DNA from: HGM04593 sp045654645
GTDB taxonomy: Bacteria > Bacteroidota > Bacteroidia > Bacteroidales > Bacteroidaceae
Reading direction: 5' to 3'
Length of the DNA: 30,851 bases
Assembly (NCBI GenBank): GCA_045654645.1
Contig: JAZONR010000075.1
Coordinates: 1 to 30,851 of the forward strand
The notes under the pieces: model-generated
Seen by the model: the letters and a program-made list of their open reading frames with translations, nothing else
Database searches by the model: none
What the model was told of the DNA's origin: nothing
Part shown: positions 1-9,870 of the stretch, piece by piece
Position numbering within the stretch: position 1 is the stretch's first letter
How the letters are laid out: every line of letters begins with the position of its first letter
Translations under genes and position numbers: made by a program

Positions 1-357
1 CACTGCTGCCTCCCGTAGGAGTCTGGACCGTGTCTCAGTTCCAGTGTGGGGGACCTTCCTCTCAGAACCCCTATTCATCGTTGGCTAGGTGGGCCGTTAC
101 CCCGCCTACTACCTAATGAAACGCATCCCCATCCTTCATCGACGGATCTTTCATATCAATATCATGCAATTCTGATATGTTATTCGGTATTAATCTCCCT
201 TTCGGAAGGCTATCCCAATATGAAGGGCAGGTTGGATACGCGTTACTCACCCGTGCGCCGGTCGTCTATCAAGAGCAAGCTCCGTCAAGACCCCTCGACT
301 TGCATGTGTTAAGCCTGTAGCTAGCGTTCATCCTGAGCCAGGATCAAACTCTTCGTT
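1..357 (-). rRNA. rrs: 16S ribosomal RNA, 5' part (gene runs off the left edge)
   Basis: The reverse strand reads as the start of a bacterial 16S gene: AGAGTTTGATCCTGGCTCAG near 353-334, then the Bacteroidetes-type continuation, and the universal CTCCTACGGGAGGCAGCAG segment at the left edge. Only about the first 350 nt are present; the rest lies left of the window. The exact mature 5' end (355-360) cannot be fixed by eye. The 88-aa reading frame at 46-312 on the other strand is spurious. Confidence 0.97.
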
Positions 358-600
358 GTAAATTATATCTGAAAAACCAGAAAGGTTTTATAGACTGATG
401 AAATTGTTTGTACTGGCCGGAATTTGTATATCAAAAAATTTTGACGGTTCGTTTTTCGTTCCTTACTTATACTTTTAACTTCTCTACAAATAAACTCATA
501 AAGAAGCACGTTGTACTGCTTGTCTGTATGGAATGATGTCAAGGATCTCTTTTCTTGCGTCTCGAGAAGAACTAAATGTGTTTGTTCCCGAAAGCGAGTA
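358..600 (-). other. rRNA operon leader
   Basis: This transcribed leader lies between the rRNA promoter and the 16S 5' end. Read on the minus strand it includes TGCTTCTTTATGAG around 494-507, which resembles the boxA antitermination element (TGCTCTTTA), but the match is imperfect. No protein gene is credible here. Together with 601-913 it forms the gene-free stretch between the rRNA operon and the first CDS. Confidence 0.5.
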
Positions 601-630
601 CAAAGGTAAGGCGATTTTTTGAATTACAAA
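601..630 (-). promoter_or_regulatory. rRNA operon promoter (Bacteroidetes sigma-ABfr type)
   Basis: On the minus strand TTTG (627-630) is followed after 18 nt by TACCTTTG (601-608), an exact match to the Bacteroidetes -33/-7 consensus TTTG...TAnnTTTG. The upstream side (631-730) is very rich in A/T tracts, as is usual for strong rRNA promoters. Transcription would begin near 593-596. Confidence 0.85.
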
Positions 631-850
631 ACTTTTTCCAAGAAAAAAATCAAATATTTTTTCGGACACATTCTTTATGAATTAATTTACAACAAGTTAC
701 ATCATAATATTTTTTTCATCTTTTTTTGAACAAAATCACATTGATTAAAAAGAAGCAGAAAAAGCACCCGGCAACCCTTGAAAAAACCTTTTAAAACGCC
801 GTTTATTATTAAAACATCATAAATATGCCCCAACTGAAGCATAATTTTAG

Positions 851-858
851 TATTTTTG
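851..858 (+). promoter_or_regulatory. Putative -7 box for the DUF5686 gene
   Basis: TATTTTTG matches the Bacteroidetes -7 consensus TAnnTTTG and lies about 55 nt before the start codon at 914. No good -33 TTTG is visible at the expected distance. The call rests on the -7 match and location alone. Confidence 0.45.
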
Positions 859-913
859 CAGTTAATATAATTTTGAGCGACTAAATAACGTAGATTGCTC
901 CATTAAAACAGTA

Positions 914-3499
914 ATGATAAAAAAGAGTCTTATATACCTTATTATAATAGCAGCCGCTATACTCCCCACCACCACTCTGTTTGCACAGAGCACAACAAGG
1001 GCGAGAATACACGGCAAGACTCTTGATATATCTACCAACAAAGGGGTGCCATACGCTTCAGTAAGGATAAAAAACACATCCAACGGTTGCAGCAGTGATG
1101 ACGACGGCAATTTCTCATTCAGTGCAAATATTGAGAGCGACACGCTTGTTGTCTCAAGCATAGGATATGCCGACATAATGGTTCCCATCACCCCCAATAC
1201 ACAAATGCCGCTGAAGATTGTTTTGAGACCAACCGACTATGACCTGCCCGAGGTGGTTGTAAAGCCCAAGCCGGAGCGCTACAGGAAGAAGAACAACCCG
1301 GCCGTTGCTTTAGCGAGGAAGCTCATTGCCCAACGCAACAACAACTCCCCCTACAGAAAAGAGTTCTACAGCCACGAGCGACACGAAAAGCTAAATATAG
1401 CACTCAACGACTTCAACACGGGTGGCAACAAGTTGGGAAAGAAGTTCAAGTTCCTGGAGGAGTACATTGACACCTCTCACATATCAGGGCGCCCAATTCT
1501 TCACATCTCGGCACGCGAACTCATAGCAACCGATTACCACAGAAACAACCCACGCCGCAGCAGACAGCACGTGAAGGCACGCCGTCGCAACGGTATCGAC
1601 GATATGTTCTCCAGCGGAGAGACCGAAGCACTATATGAAGAGGTGTTCAAGGATGTAGATATATTCCAGGACAATGTATCGCTCTTCAGAAGTAAATTTG
1701 TGAGCCCCCTTTCCAAGCTGGGCCCCACCTTCTATCGCTATTATATAATGGACACTGTGCTGCTCGATGGCGAGAGATGTATAGACCTTGCATTCACCCC
1801 CTTCAATGTGGAGTCATTCGGCTTCACCGGACACATATATGTAACAGCCGACAGCAGCCTTTTCATCAAAACAGTGCAGATGAACATACCCCACGAAATA
1901 AATATGAACTTTGTGGAGTCAATGAACATTGTCCAGACCTTTGACCGCGCCCCCGACGGCACACGTCTGCTTGAGCACGAGAGTCTCACCGCTGAGATGA
2001 GAATCATAAACGCAGCAAACGGCTTCTATGCCCACCGCGAAGTGAACTATCGCAACCACAGTTTCCAGAGCAACGAGTTTGCCGAACGCATACTGAACAA
2101 CCCCTCGCCCATCATTGAGGACGACAATTCCACCTCAAAAGACAACGAGTACTGGAGCCAATACGGTTTCACCGAAACCACCCATAAGGAGCGCTCCGTG
2201 GGGGAGATGCTGAAAAAGCTGCGCGCCAACCCCGTCTACTACTGGACCGAAAAAGGTATCTCATTCCTTTTCACCGGCTGGGTACCCATAAGAGAGAAAA
2301 ACCCTCCCCTCTTCTATGGTCCGGTAAATACCACCTTCAGCTACAACGACCTCGAGGGGTGGCGTCTGCGCACAGGAGCAATGACATCGGCCCACCTGTG
2401 CCCCTATGTATTCGGCAACTTCTATGTAGCATACGGCACACGCGACAACGAGTGGAAATATATGGGCGAGCTCGAATACTCCTTCAAGCGCAAGAAGGAG
2501 CACCCCAATGAATTCCCCATTCACTCACTTCGTCTGCGCTACGAAAACGACATCTACCAATATGGTCAAAACTATCTCTACACCAATAAAGACAATTTCT
2601 TCATAAGCCTTAAACGACAAACCGATAACAAGATAGGCTATGTAAGAAAAGCAGAGCTCACATACACCAAGGAGTTCTACAACAACTTCTCTTTCAATGT
2701 AAAACTGCGCCATCAAAAGGACATTGCCACCCAATATGTCCCCTTTGAGCGCACAGTTACCGACAGCGAAGGCAACACCACAAGCACCTTTGCCGAAGAC
2801 CTAACCCGTTCCGAAGTTGAGATTGGGCTGCGCTATGCCCCCAAGGAAAAGTTCCTACAAAAAAAATGGGACAGACTCACTGTCAATCCCGAAAAACCGG
2901 TCTTCACCCTCACCCACAAAATGGGCATAAAAGGCGTGTTAGGCAGCGAATTCAACTACCACCACACCGAATTTGGATTTCGCAAACGCTTTTGGTTCTC
3001 GGCATTCGGCTACACCGACTGCACCATCAAGGCCGGCAAAGTGTGGAACCAGGTGCCCTACCCCCTGCTCATACTCCCCAACGCCAACCTCTCCTACACC
3101 ATTCAGCGCGAATCCTATTCATTGATGAACGCAATGGAATTCTTCAACGATGAATACGCATCGTGGGACCTCACATACAATATGAACGGCTTGATATTCA
3201 ACCGCATACCACTCATAAAGAAGCTCAATTTACGCGAAATGATTACCTTCCGCGGAATGTTCGGCCACCTGAGCGACAACAACCGTCCCAACCCACAAAA
3301 CACAGGAGAGTTATACAAATTCCCCTATGACAACTATGAGCAGCACTACCTTGGCACAACCCCCTATATGGAAGTAGGCTTTGGAATAGCCAACATCTTC
3401 AAAGTGCTACGCATCGACTACGTGAGACGACTCACCTACCTCGACCACCCCGACATAGACAAATGGGGCATACGCATAGAGTTCCACGTACAATTCTAA
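914..3499 (+). CDS. DUF5686 family outer-membrane protein with carboxypeptidase-like regulatory domain
   Basis: The protein has 861 aa. Residues 1-24 form a signal peptide with a probable signal-peptidase I site before Gln25 (LFA/QS). Residues about 31-109 form a CarboxypepD_reg-like (CarbopepD_reg_2) beta-sandwich, as in many Bacteroidetes SusC-like and related proteins. From about residue 125 (NPAVALARKLIAQR) the protein matches the DUF5686 pattern, and its C-terminal half is rich in alternating aromatic and polar residues, ending in Phe (EFHVQF) as outer-membrane beta-barrels do. The family's molecular role is unknown; cell-envelope location is a safe inference. The gene stands alone, divergent from the rRNA operon and convergent with glnN. 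Confidence 0.88.
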   Translation: MIKKSLIYLIIIAAAILPTTTLFAQSTTRARIHGKTLDISTNKGVPYASVRIKNTSNGCSSDDDGNFSFSANIESDTLVVSSIGYADIMVPITPNTQMPLKIVLRPTDYDLPEVVVKPKPERYRKKNNPAVALARKLIAQRNNNSPYRKEFYSHERHEKLNIALNDFNTGGNKLGKKFKFLEEYIDTSHISGRPILHISARELIATDYHRNNPRRSRQHVKARRRNGIDDMFSSGETEALYEEVFKDVDIFQDNVSLFRSKFVSPLSKLGPTFYRYYIMDTVLLDGERCIDLAFTPFNVESFGFTGHIYVTADSSLFIKTVQMNIPHEINMNFVESMNIVQTFDRAPDGTRLLEHESLTAEMRIINAANGFYAHREVNYRNHSFQSNEFAERILNNPSPIIEDDNSTSKDNEYWSQYGFTETTHKERSVGEMLKKLRANPVYYWTEKGISFLFTGWVPIREKNPPLFYGPVNTTFSYNDLEGWRLRTGAMTSAHLCPYVFGNFYVAYGTRDNEWKYMGELEYSFKRKKEHPNEFPIHSLRLRYENDIYQYGQNYLYTNKDNFFISLKRQTDNKIGYVRKAELTYTKEFYNNFSFNVKLRHQKDIATQYVPFERTVTDSEGNTTSTFAEDLTRSEVEIGLRYAPKEKFLQKKWDRLTVNPEKPVFTLTHKMGIKGVLGSEFNYHHTEFGFRKRFWFSAFGYTDCTIKAGKVWNQVPYPLLILPNANLSYTIQRESYSLMNAMEFFNDEYASWDLTYNMNGLIFNRIPLIKKLNLREMITFRGMFGHLSDNNRPNPQNTGELYKFPYDNYEQHYLGTTPYMEVGFGIANIFKVLRIDYVRRLTYLDHPDIDKWGIRIEFHVQF

Positions 3500-3588
3500 C
3501 CAACAGAAATATTACAACCCTTGCAAATAAGCACGGTTGAGATTTCCGCAAGACAACAAAGGACACTTTGCAAAAAACAAACAGAAAC

Positions 3589-3626
3589 CTCCCATTGCGA
3601 GCAGTCAAAGCAGACTGCAATGGGAG
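3589..3626. terminator. Bidirectional terminator hairpin between DUF5686 gene and glnN
   Basis: CTCCCATTGC (3589-3598) pairs perfectly with GCAATGGGAG (3617-3626) around an 18-nt loop that can itself pair AGTC with GACT. It is followed by TTTCTTT on the plus strand, and the other side is A-rich (AGAAAC), so it could serve both convergent genes. Confidence 0.75.
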
Positions 3627-3670
3627 ATTTCTTTATCAGGCTATTTAATCTAAAAACGAGTTTCCAATCC

Positions 3671-5854
3671 TTACACGATGAAAAGCAGCTCGCGATACTT
3701 TGGCAATGTCCACAGTTCATTATCCACCACCAGTTCAAGCTGGTCGATGTGGGTGCGGATTTCCTCGAGCATAGGTGCAACATTGTCGTGGTAGGCAATA
3801 GCTTTCTCCCTTTCGCAAGCAATGCGGTTGGCTACCTTGCGGCGCTCAACAAGCTCGGCCACAAGGCGGCGTATCTCGGAGACGTGGAGCGCCATCTGCT
3901 TCACAAGCTCAATATTTTCGGAAGAGAGACGGTCGCCCTCCTCCTTGCCAATCACCTGTTCCATTTTTATAACATTGTCGAGCAGTGAACTCTGATACTT
4001 TGTGGCAGTGGGCACAATGTGGTTGAGGGCAAGGTCGCCAAGCACGCGTGCCTCAATCTGAATTTTCTTGGTATACATCTCCCACTTAATCTCGTTACGC
4101 GCACGCAACTCGGTCTCGGTCATCACATCCATTTTGCGGAACATCTCCACACTCTCCTTGTCGAGATAGCGGTCGAACACCAACGGAGCACTTGCCTCGC
4201 AGTCGAGACCGCGACGCGCAGCCTCCTTGCGCCACTCATCGCTGTAGCCGTTACCGTCGAAGCGCACAGGCTTGCTATATTTGATATACTTGCGGATAAT
4301 CTTTACAAGAGCATCCTCCTTGGCCACTCCACTCTCAATGAGTGCATCAACCTCTTGTTTGAAGATTGTAAGCTGCTCGGCCATAGCTGTGTTCAATGCT
4401 ATCATTGCCGATGCACAGTTAGCCTCGGCACCCACGCCGCGGAACTCGAAACGGTTGCCGGTGAAGGCAAATGGTGAGGTGCGGTTGCGGTCGGTGTTAT
4501 CAATCATCAGTTCCGGGATTGCCGGTATATTCAGGCGAAGCTCGCGCTTGCTAAGGATTTTCACAACATCATCGGTTGTCTCCATATGGTCGAGCACCGA
4601 TGAAAGGTGCGAGCCCAGGAAGCTTGAGATAATTGCTGGGGGAGCCTCGGCGGCACCAAGGCGATGAGAATTGGCAGCCGACATTATACTTGCCTTTAGC
4701 AGGCCGTTGTGGCGATAGATTGCCGCAAGGGTATTCACCACAAATGTTATGAATCGCAGATTCTCCTTGTCATTCTTTCCGGGCGCCATAAGCAGCACAC
4801 CGGTGTCGGTGCCCAACGACCAGTTATTGTGTTTGCCCGAGCCATTGACACCCTTAAAAGGTTTCTCGTGCAGCAGCACACGGAAGCCGTGTCGGCGGGC
4901 TACCTCTTTCATAAGTGCCATTATGAGCATATTGTGGTCCACTGCAAGGTTACACTCCTCGTAAATGGGCGCAAGCTCAAACTGGTTGGGCGCTGCCTCA
5001 TTGTGGCAGGTCTTTGCCGGAATACCCAGTTTCATAGCCTCAATCTCCAGCTCTTTCATAAAAGCTGCCACACGTTTGGGAATTGAGCCGAAATAGTGGT
5101 CCTCGAGCTGCTGGTTCTTTGCGCTATCGTGCCCCATCAGTGTGCGGCCGGTGAGCAGCAGGTCGGGGCGGGCAAGCAACATACCCTCATCAACAAGGAA
5201 ATACTCCTGTTCCCAACCTAAATATGTGGTAACTTTCTTCACATTCTTGTCGAAATAGCGACACACATCGGTTGCAGCCTTGTCCACAGCACGCAGCGAT
5301 TTGAGCAGCGGTGCCTTGTAGTCGAGTGCTTCGCCGGTGTATGAGATGAAGACTGTGGGCACACACAATGTGTCGTCAATGAGGAAGGCGGGAGAGGTGG
5401 GATCCCAAGCGCTGTAGCCACGCGCCTCAAAGGTGCTGCGTATGCCGCCATTGGGAAAGGATGAGGCATCGGGCTCCTGCTGCACCAACAGCTTGCCCGA
5501 GAACTCCTCAAGCACACCACCTTTGCCATCGTGTTCAATGAAAGCATCGTGCTTCTCGGCAGTGGTCTCTGTCAGCGGGTGAAACCAGTGAGTGTAGTGC
5601 GTTGCACCATTCTCCACAGCCCAGCGCTTCATCCCCTCGGCCACACTGTCGGCTATTGAGCTGTCGAGCGGAGCATCGTTGTCTATAACATCTATAAGTT
5701 TGTTGTAAACCTCCTTGGGAAGATACTTAAACATCTTCTCACGATTAAACACCTTTACGCCATAATAGTCCGAGGGGCGCACCTCGCTATTGGGCACTTC
5801 AACAGCCTTCTTGCCGAATGCCGCCGAGACCACTTCAAAACGTAGCTTAGACAT
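3671..5854 (-). CDS. glnN: Type III glutamine synthetase
   Basis: The 727-aa length and sequence match the GSIII class first known from Bacteroides fragilis (about 729 aa), distinct from GSI (about 450 aa). It catalyses ATP-dependent amidation of glutamate with ammonium in the cytoplasm, the main ammonium-assimilation step. Visible signatures are the GSIII-type NGSGKHNNWSLGTD motif near residue 330, EAAPNQFELAP about 285, and ANSHRLGAAEAPPA about 390-405 in the catalytic barrel. A helical GSIII-specific C-terminal extension ends the protein. It is a single gene with its own strong promoter (5928-5958) and shares a terminator with the convergent DUF5686 gene. The reading frame is intact with no missing active-site motif. 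Confidence 0.96.
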   Translation of the reverse strand: MSKLRFEVVSAAFGKKAVEVPNSEVRPSDYYGVKVFNREKMFKYLPKEVYNKLIDVIDNDAPLDSSIADSVAEGMKRWAVENGATHYTHWFHPLTETTAEKHDAFIEHDGKGGVLEEFSGKLLVQQEPDASSFPNGGIRSTFEARGYSAWDPTSPAFLIDDTLCVPTVFISYTGEALDYKAPLLKSLRAVDKAATDVCRYFDKNVKKVTTYLGWEQEYFLVDEGMLLARPDLLLTGRTLMGHDSAKNQQLEDHYFGSIPKRVAAFMKELEIEAMKLGIPAKTCHNEAAPNQFELAPIYEECNLAVDHNMLIMALMKEVARRHGFRVLLHEKPFKGVNGSGKHNNWSLGTDTGVLLMAPGKNDKENLRFITFVVNTLAAIYRHNGLLKASIMSAANSHRLGAAEAPPAIISSFLGSHLSSVLDHMETTDDVVKILSKRELRLNIPAIPELMIDNTDRNRTSPFAFTGNRFEFRGVGAEANCASAMIALNTAMAEQLTIFKQEVDALIESGVAKEDALVKIIRKYIKYSKPVRFDGNGYSDEWRKEAARRGLDCEASAPLVFDRYLDKESVEMFRKMDVMTETELRARNEIKWEMYTKKIQIEARVLGDLALNHIVPTATKYQSSLLDNVIKMEQVIGKEEGDRLSSENIELVKQMALHVSEIRRLVAELVERRKVANRIACEREKAIAYHDNVAPMLEEIRTHIDQLELVVDNELWTLPKYRELLFIV

Positions 5855-5927
5855 TTATATAGATAATTTGTTTAACAAGTGTCAATTGCCCTTGCTGCTA
5901 ACTTTTTGTAAAGAGCGCAAGAACACG

Positions 5928-5958
5928 CAAATATAACAGCATAACCCCACAATACAAA
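5928..5958 (-). promoter_or_regulatory. glnN promoter
   Basis: On the minus strand TTTG (5955-5958) is followed after exactly 19 nt by TATATTTG (5928-5935), a consensus Bacteroidetes promoter. It leaves a leader of about 65-70 nt before the glnN start at 5854. Confidence 0.8.
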
Positions 5959-5959
5959 G

Positions 5960-6280
5960 AATTTTCCCAAAAAGAGCAAACAAAAAGAGAAAAAGAGGAA
6001 AAACAAGGGTGCAAAATTCAATTTTAACCCACAAAATTGCACAAACATCTTATAATTTGGAGCATTTTTAAAAACTGCACCGTTTTACATTGAAATATCA
6101 TTTTAACACCAAAACAGCAATAACACTTTCATTTTATCAACAGAAGCATAAAAAAAACACTCAACAACAAAAAATCAAGAAGAGGAGCATCAGGCACACA
6201 CATCACATCACGCCAATAGAATTGTTGGTGTTTTTTGATAAAAAAAGAGAAAAAACTGTATGCACGAAAAATAATTTCAA
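5960..6280. other. AT-rich divergent intergenic region between glnN and nagA
   Basis: The gap between glnN and nagA (5855-6367) is very A-rich. Apart from the two promoters I see only a weak dyad, GTGCAA (6009-6014) with TTGCAC (6037-6042), about 50-80 nt upstream of the glnN -33 box, where a regulator could bind. The short reading frames here have no protein-like composition. Confidence 0.35.
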
Positions 6281-6288
6281 TAACTTTG
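6281..6288 (+). promoter_or_regulatory. Putative -7 box for nagA
   Basis: TAACTTTG matches TAnnTTTG and lies 80 nt before the nagA ATG. The -33 region is not recognisable, so the promoter is plausible rather than certain. Confidence 0.5.
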
Positions 6289-6367
6289 TAGGGAATGTTG
6301 TCTGCGATTCCACACTATCGGATGCAACATAACACTAAAAAAACAACTTTAACTACTATAAACCAAT

Positions 6368-7531
6368 ATGCTCAAGCAAATTATCAACGCCAAGATCCTA
6401 ACACCCCAGGGCTGGCTGAAGGATGGTTCAGTAATCATCAGAGACAACAAGATTCTCGAAGTAACAAACTGCGACCTTGCCGTTATAGGCGCAGAAGTTG
6501 TTGATGCCAAAGGTATGTATGTGGTGCCCGGCGGCGTGGAGATACACATCCACGGTGGTGGTGGTTGCGACTTTATGGAGGGTACCGAGGAGGCTTTCCG
6601 TGGCGCTATCAAGGCACATATGAAACACGGAACAACAAGTATCTTCCCCACCCTCTCATCTTCAACAGTTCCTATGATTGAGGCTGCTGCCGAGACTTGT
6701 ACCAAGCTTATGGCAGAACCCGACAGCCCCGTGCTTGGTCTTCACCTCGAGGGCCACTACCTGAATATGGCAATGGCCGGCGGACAGTTGCCCGAGAACA
6801 TCAAGGACCCCGACCCCAATGAGTACATCCCCCTTGTAGAGAAGTGGAACTGTATCAAGCGTTGGGACGCAGCCCCGGAGCTCCCCGGTGCAATGCAGTT
6901 TGGAAAATACATAACCTCAAAAGGTATTCTTGCATCAGTGGCACACACCCAGGCTGAATATGACGACATACACTCGGCACGCAAGAATGGATATACACAC
7001 GCCACACACTTCTACAACGCGATGCCCGGTTTCCACAAGCGCCGCGAATACAAGTATGAGGGCACAGTGGAAAGCATCTACCTGCACGAGGATATGACCG
7101 TTGAGGTTGTAGCCGACGGCATACACGTGCCCCCCACCATTCTGCGCCTCATTCACCGCATCAAGGGTGTTGAGCGTGCCTGTGTAATCACCGATGCTCT
7201 TGCCTGCGCAGCAAGCGACAGCACAACAGCATTCGACCCCCGTGTCATCATCGAGGACGGCGTGTGCAAGCTTGCCGACCGCACCGCACTTGCCGGTTCA
7301 GTAGCTACAATGGACCGCCTCATACGCACCCTTGTGCAGAAAGCCGAAATTCCATTGGACGATGCAATACGTATGGCATCAGAGACACCTGCCAAGATTA
7401 TGAACGTATATGACCGCAAGGGTTCACTGCAAAAGGACAAGGATGCCGACATTATGATACTTGATGACGACTTGAACATACGCGCAGTGTGGGCTATGGG
7501 TAAACTTGTAGAGGGCACATACAACCTCTAA
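6368..7531 (+). CDS. nagA: N-acetylglucosamine-6-phosphate deacetylase
   Basis: This 387-aa enzyme of the amidohydrolase superfamily removes acetate from GlcNAc-6-phosphate, giving glucosamine-6-phosphate for amino-sugar catabolism and cell-wall recycling. Visible metal and active-site residues are His60 and His62 (VEIHIHGGGG), Glu128 (GLHLEGH), His193 (SVAHTQ), His214 (HATHFYNAMP), His253 (ADGIHVPP) and Asp276 (ITDALA). The usual LEGP motif after the metal Glu reads LEGH here. The length is normal for the family. No nagB is adjacent; the gene is a single transcription unit ended by a strong hairpin at 7555-7593. Confidence 0.95.
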   Translation: MLKQIINAKILTPQGWLKDGSVIIRDNKILEVTNCDLAVIGAEVVDAKGMYVVPGGVEIHIHGGGGCDFMEGTEEAFRGAIKAHMKHGTTSIFPTLSSSTVPMIEAAAETCTKLMAEPDSPVLGLHLEGHYLNMAMAGGQLPENIKDPDPNEYIPLVEKWNCIKRWDAAPELPGAMQFGKYITSKGILASVAHTQAEYDDIHSARKNGYTHATHFYNAMPGFHKRREYKYEGTVESIYLHEDMTVEVVADGIHVPPTILRLIHRIKGVERACVITDALACAASDSTTAFDPRVIIEDGVCKLADRTALAGSVATMDRLIRTLVQKAEIPLDDAIRMASETPAKIMNVYDRKGSLQKDKDADIMILDDDLNIRAVWAMGKLVEGTYNL

Positions 7532-7554
7532 TCCACTGTTGCAATTCAACACAC

Positions 7555-7593
7555 ATATAAAAGGTCGTGCAAAGTGTGCACGACCTTTTATAT
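7555..7593. terminator. nagA terminator, perfect 17-bp stem
   Basis: Positions 7555-7571 pair perfectly with 7577-7593 around a 5-nt loop (AAGTG). The GC core is GGTCGTGCA, flanked by A and T runs on either side, so the hairpin would act as an intrinsic terminator in either direction. It sits 24 nt after the nagA stop. Confidence 0.88.
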
Positions 7594-7733
7594 ATATACC
7601 AACGACACACATTTTTTACGTGGTGCGGCAAAACGAAATGCGCCAATGCTTGTTATTATGTAGAGAAGATAGCAAAAAGGGATTTTTATGTTTTTTTGAT
7701 AAAACAACAGATAGCATAAACAGCCCAATTCAC

Positions 7734-7741
7734 TATCTTTG
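7734..7741 (+). promoter_or_regulatory. Putative -7 box of the dcp operon
   Basis: TATCTTTG matches the -7 consensus exactly and lies 50 nt before the dcp ATG. A TTTG -33 at the usual spacing is not seen. It probably drives the whole four-gene run from dcp to the S41 protease. Confidence 0.5.
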
Positions 7742-7790
7742 CAACAAATAGCCATCATTATTAAATAGAAGAAAAAACAATACCGCCAAT

Positions 7791-9860
7791 ATGACAAGCA
7801 ACAACAATGCAACAAACCCCTTCCTCGAGCCCTACGGCACACCATTTGGCGCCATACCGTATGACCGTCTCACGCTGGAGCACTACATTCCTGCAGCCAA
7901 AGAGGCAATAAGACGCGAAGAAGAGAGCATAGAATTTATATGCAACAACAACGAGCCCCCCACATTCGACAACACCATTGCGGCACTTGACCGCAGCGGC
8001 CTTCTCTTTGGGGAGATACTGGGTGCCTTCAACGCCCTTGCCAATGCCTGCAGCAACGATGAGATACTTGCCATTGAAGAAGAGCTGCAACAACTCTATG
8101 TGGAGCACCACAACAACATAACACTCAACGAAAGACTGTTCGCACGCATAAAGACCGTGCACGATGGCAACACCACTAACCTCAACACAGCACAACAGCG
8201 TCTGCTGCAACAGACCTATGACAGTTTCGTGCGCAACGGCGCCAACCTGCAGGGAGAGCAACGCGATGAATATCGCCGACTCACCGCACGCCTCACCACC
8301 CTTGGGATAAAATTCCAAGAGAACAGCATAAAGGACACCGACGCCTTCACCCTGCACATCACCAATGAAGCCGACCTTGACGGCCTCCCTGCCGATGTCG
8401 CAGATGCAGCACATAACAATGCCAAGGAGAACGGCAAAGAGGGATGGCTGTTCACGCTGCACCGTCCAAGCTATTTGCCATTCATAACATTCAGCAAGAA
8501 ACGAGAGCTAAGAAAACAGATGTATCTCGCCTACAGCACCATTGGAGCCAAAGGCAACGAATACGACAATCAGGCCATTGTGAAAGAGACGGTAAACTGC
8601 CGTCTGCAACTCGCACGCCTGCTTGGCTATAACACCTACAGCGACTATGTCCTTGCCGAGCGAATGGCCCGCGACACAAACTCGGTCTTTGCAATGCTGG
8701 GCAAGCTCACCTGGGCCTATCTTCCCTTGGCACGCAAAGAGATTGAGGAAATAAAAACCTGTGCACGCCGCGACCAAGGCAACGATTTCGACTTCCAACC
8801 CTGGGATTTCGCCTACTACAGCGAAAGGCTCAAGGAGATGAAATATGACCTCAGCGACGAGATGGTTCGCCCCTATTTTGAGCTGAACCAAGCCATTTAC
8901 GGAGCATTCTATCTTGCCACAAGGCTCTATGGAATAACATTCAAGCAAAACCACGACATTCCCCTCTTCAACCCCGATGCAAAGGTGTGGGAGGTCTATG
9001 ACTATGACGGCACCTACATCGCACTGCTCTACTGCGACTTCTATGCACGCAAGGGCAAGCACGCCGGTGCCTGGATGGATAGCATAAAGCCACAATACAA
9101 GGATGCCGACGGCACAGACCATCGCCCCCACATAACCCTCTCCACCAACTACCGCAAGCCAATGCCCGGCAAGCCCACGCTGCTCAACCACGACGAGTTC
9201 AACACCCTTATGCACGAATTCGGGCACTGCCTGCACGGCATACTCTCAAACGTAACCTACCCCGGCCAATGCAGCCCCAACGTGCTGTGGGACTTTGTTG
9301 AGATGCCATCGCAGATAATGGAGAATTTCGCAACCGAAAAGGAGTTTCTGCAACATTTTGCCTTCCACCACGAGACAGGCAATGACATACCGGCAGAGAC
9401 ACTGCAGAAGATTCTTGACGCACGCACCCACAATGCCGGCTACCAATGCATACGACAGGTGGGCCTTGGCCTCATCGACCAAGCGTGGCACAACATATCA
9501 GAGCCCTTCAATGGCGACGTCATTGAATATGAACACTCCGTAACAGCAGCCCTCAGAGTGATGCAGCCCATTGCCGGCACCGGCATAACACCGCAGTTCG
9601 GGCACATAATGTCGGGCGGCTACGCAGCCGGTTACTACAGCTATAAATGGGCCGAGATGCTCGACGCCGACGCCTTCTCACGCTTCAAGGAAGAGGGAGT
9701 GATGAATATGAAGGTGGCACAATCGTTCCGCGAGAACATACTCGCAAAGGGCGACAGCGAACACCCTATGGAACTATACAGGCGTTTCCGAGGGCGCGAC
9801 CCACAGATTGAGCCGTTGCTCAAACGCGACGGCATTGACACCATTTGCCCACATCTTTAA
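7791..9860 (+). CDS. dcp: M3-family zinc metallopeptidase, peptidyl-dipeptidase Dcp-like
   Basis: The 689-aa protein has the family's usual length. It carries the gluzincin motif HEFGH (in NTLMHEFGHCLHG, about residues 476-480) with the downstream Glu in WDFVEMPSQIMENF as third zinc ligand. The M3 family (Dcp, oligopeptidase A) trims short peptides in the cytoplasm or periplasm. No signal peptide is visible at the N-terminus (MTSNNNATNPFLEPYGTPFG), so cytoplasmic action is most likely. It leads an operon: the next start codon is 10 nt after its stop. Dcp and OpdA are hard to separate by eye; Dcp is favoured by overall resemblance to Bacteroidetes Dcp proteins. Confidence 0.92.
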   Translation: MTSNNNATNPFLEPYGTPFGAIPYDRLTLEHYIPAAKEAIRREEESIEFICNNNEPPTFDNTIAALDRSGLLFGEILGAFNALANACSNDEILAIEEELQQLYVEHHNNITLNERLFARIKTVHDGNTTNLNTAQQRLLQQTYDSFVRNGANLQGEQRDEYRRLTARLTTLGIKFQENSIKDTDAFTLHITNEADLDGLPADVADAAHNNAKENGKEGWLFTLHRPSYLPFITFSKKRELRKQMYLAYSTIGAKGNEYDNQAIVKETVNCRLQLARLLGYNTYSDYVLAERMARDTNSVFAMLGKLTWAYLPLARKEIEEIKTCARRDQGNDFDFQPWDFAYYSERLKEMKYDLSDEMVRPYFELNQAIYGAFYLATRLYGITFKQNHDIPLFNPDAKVWEVYDYDGTYIALLYCDFYARKGKHAGAWMDSIKPQYKDADGTDHRPHITLSTNYRKPMPGKPTLLNHDEFNTLMHEFGHCLHGILSNVTYPGQCSPNVLWDFVEMPSQIMENFATEKEFLQHFAFHHETGNDIPAETLQKILDARTHNAGYQCIRQVGLGLIDQAWHNISEPFNGDVIEYEHSVTAALRVMQPIAGTGITPQFGHIMSGGYAAGYYSYKWAEMLDADAFSRFKEEGVMNMKVAQSFRENILAKGDSEHPMELYRRFRGRDPQIEPLLKRDGIDTICPHL

Positions 9861-9870
9861 ACAATTGAGT

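Noticed and set aside
6009..6042. GTGCAA/TTGCAC dyad upstream of glnN as a nitrogen-regulator operator
   Set aside because: Only six base pairs match and the surroundings are AT-rich, so chance is likely.
7761..8462. 233-codon open frame antisense to dcp
   Set aside because: The sense gene is a well-recognised M3 peptidase; the antisense translation is Val/Cys/Gly-rich without domain character.
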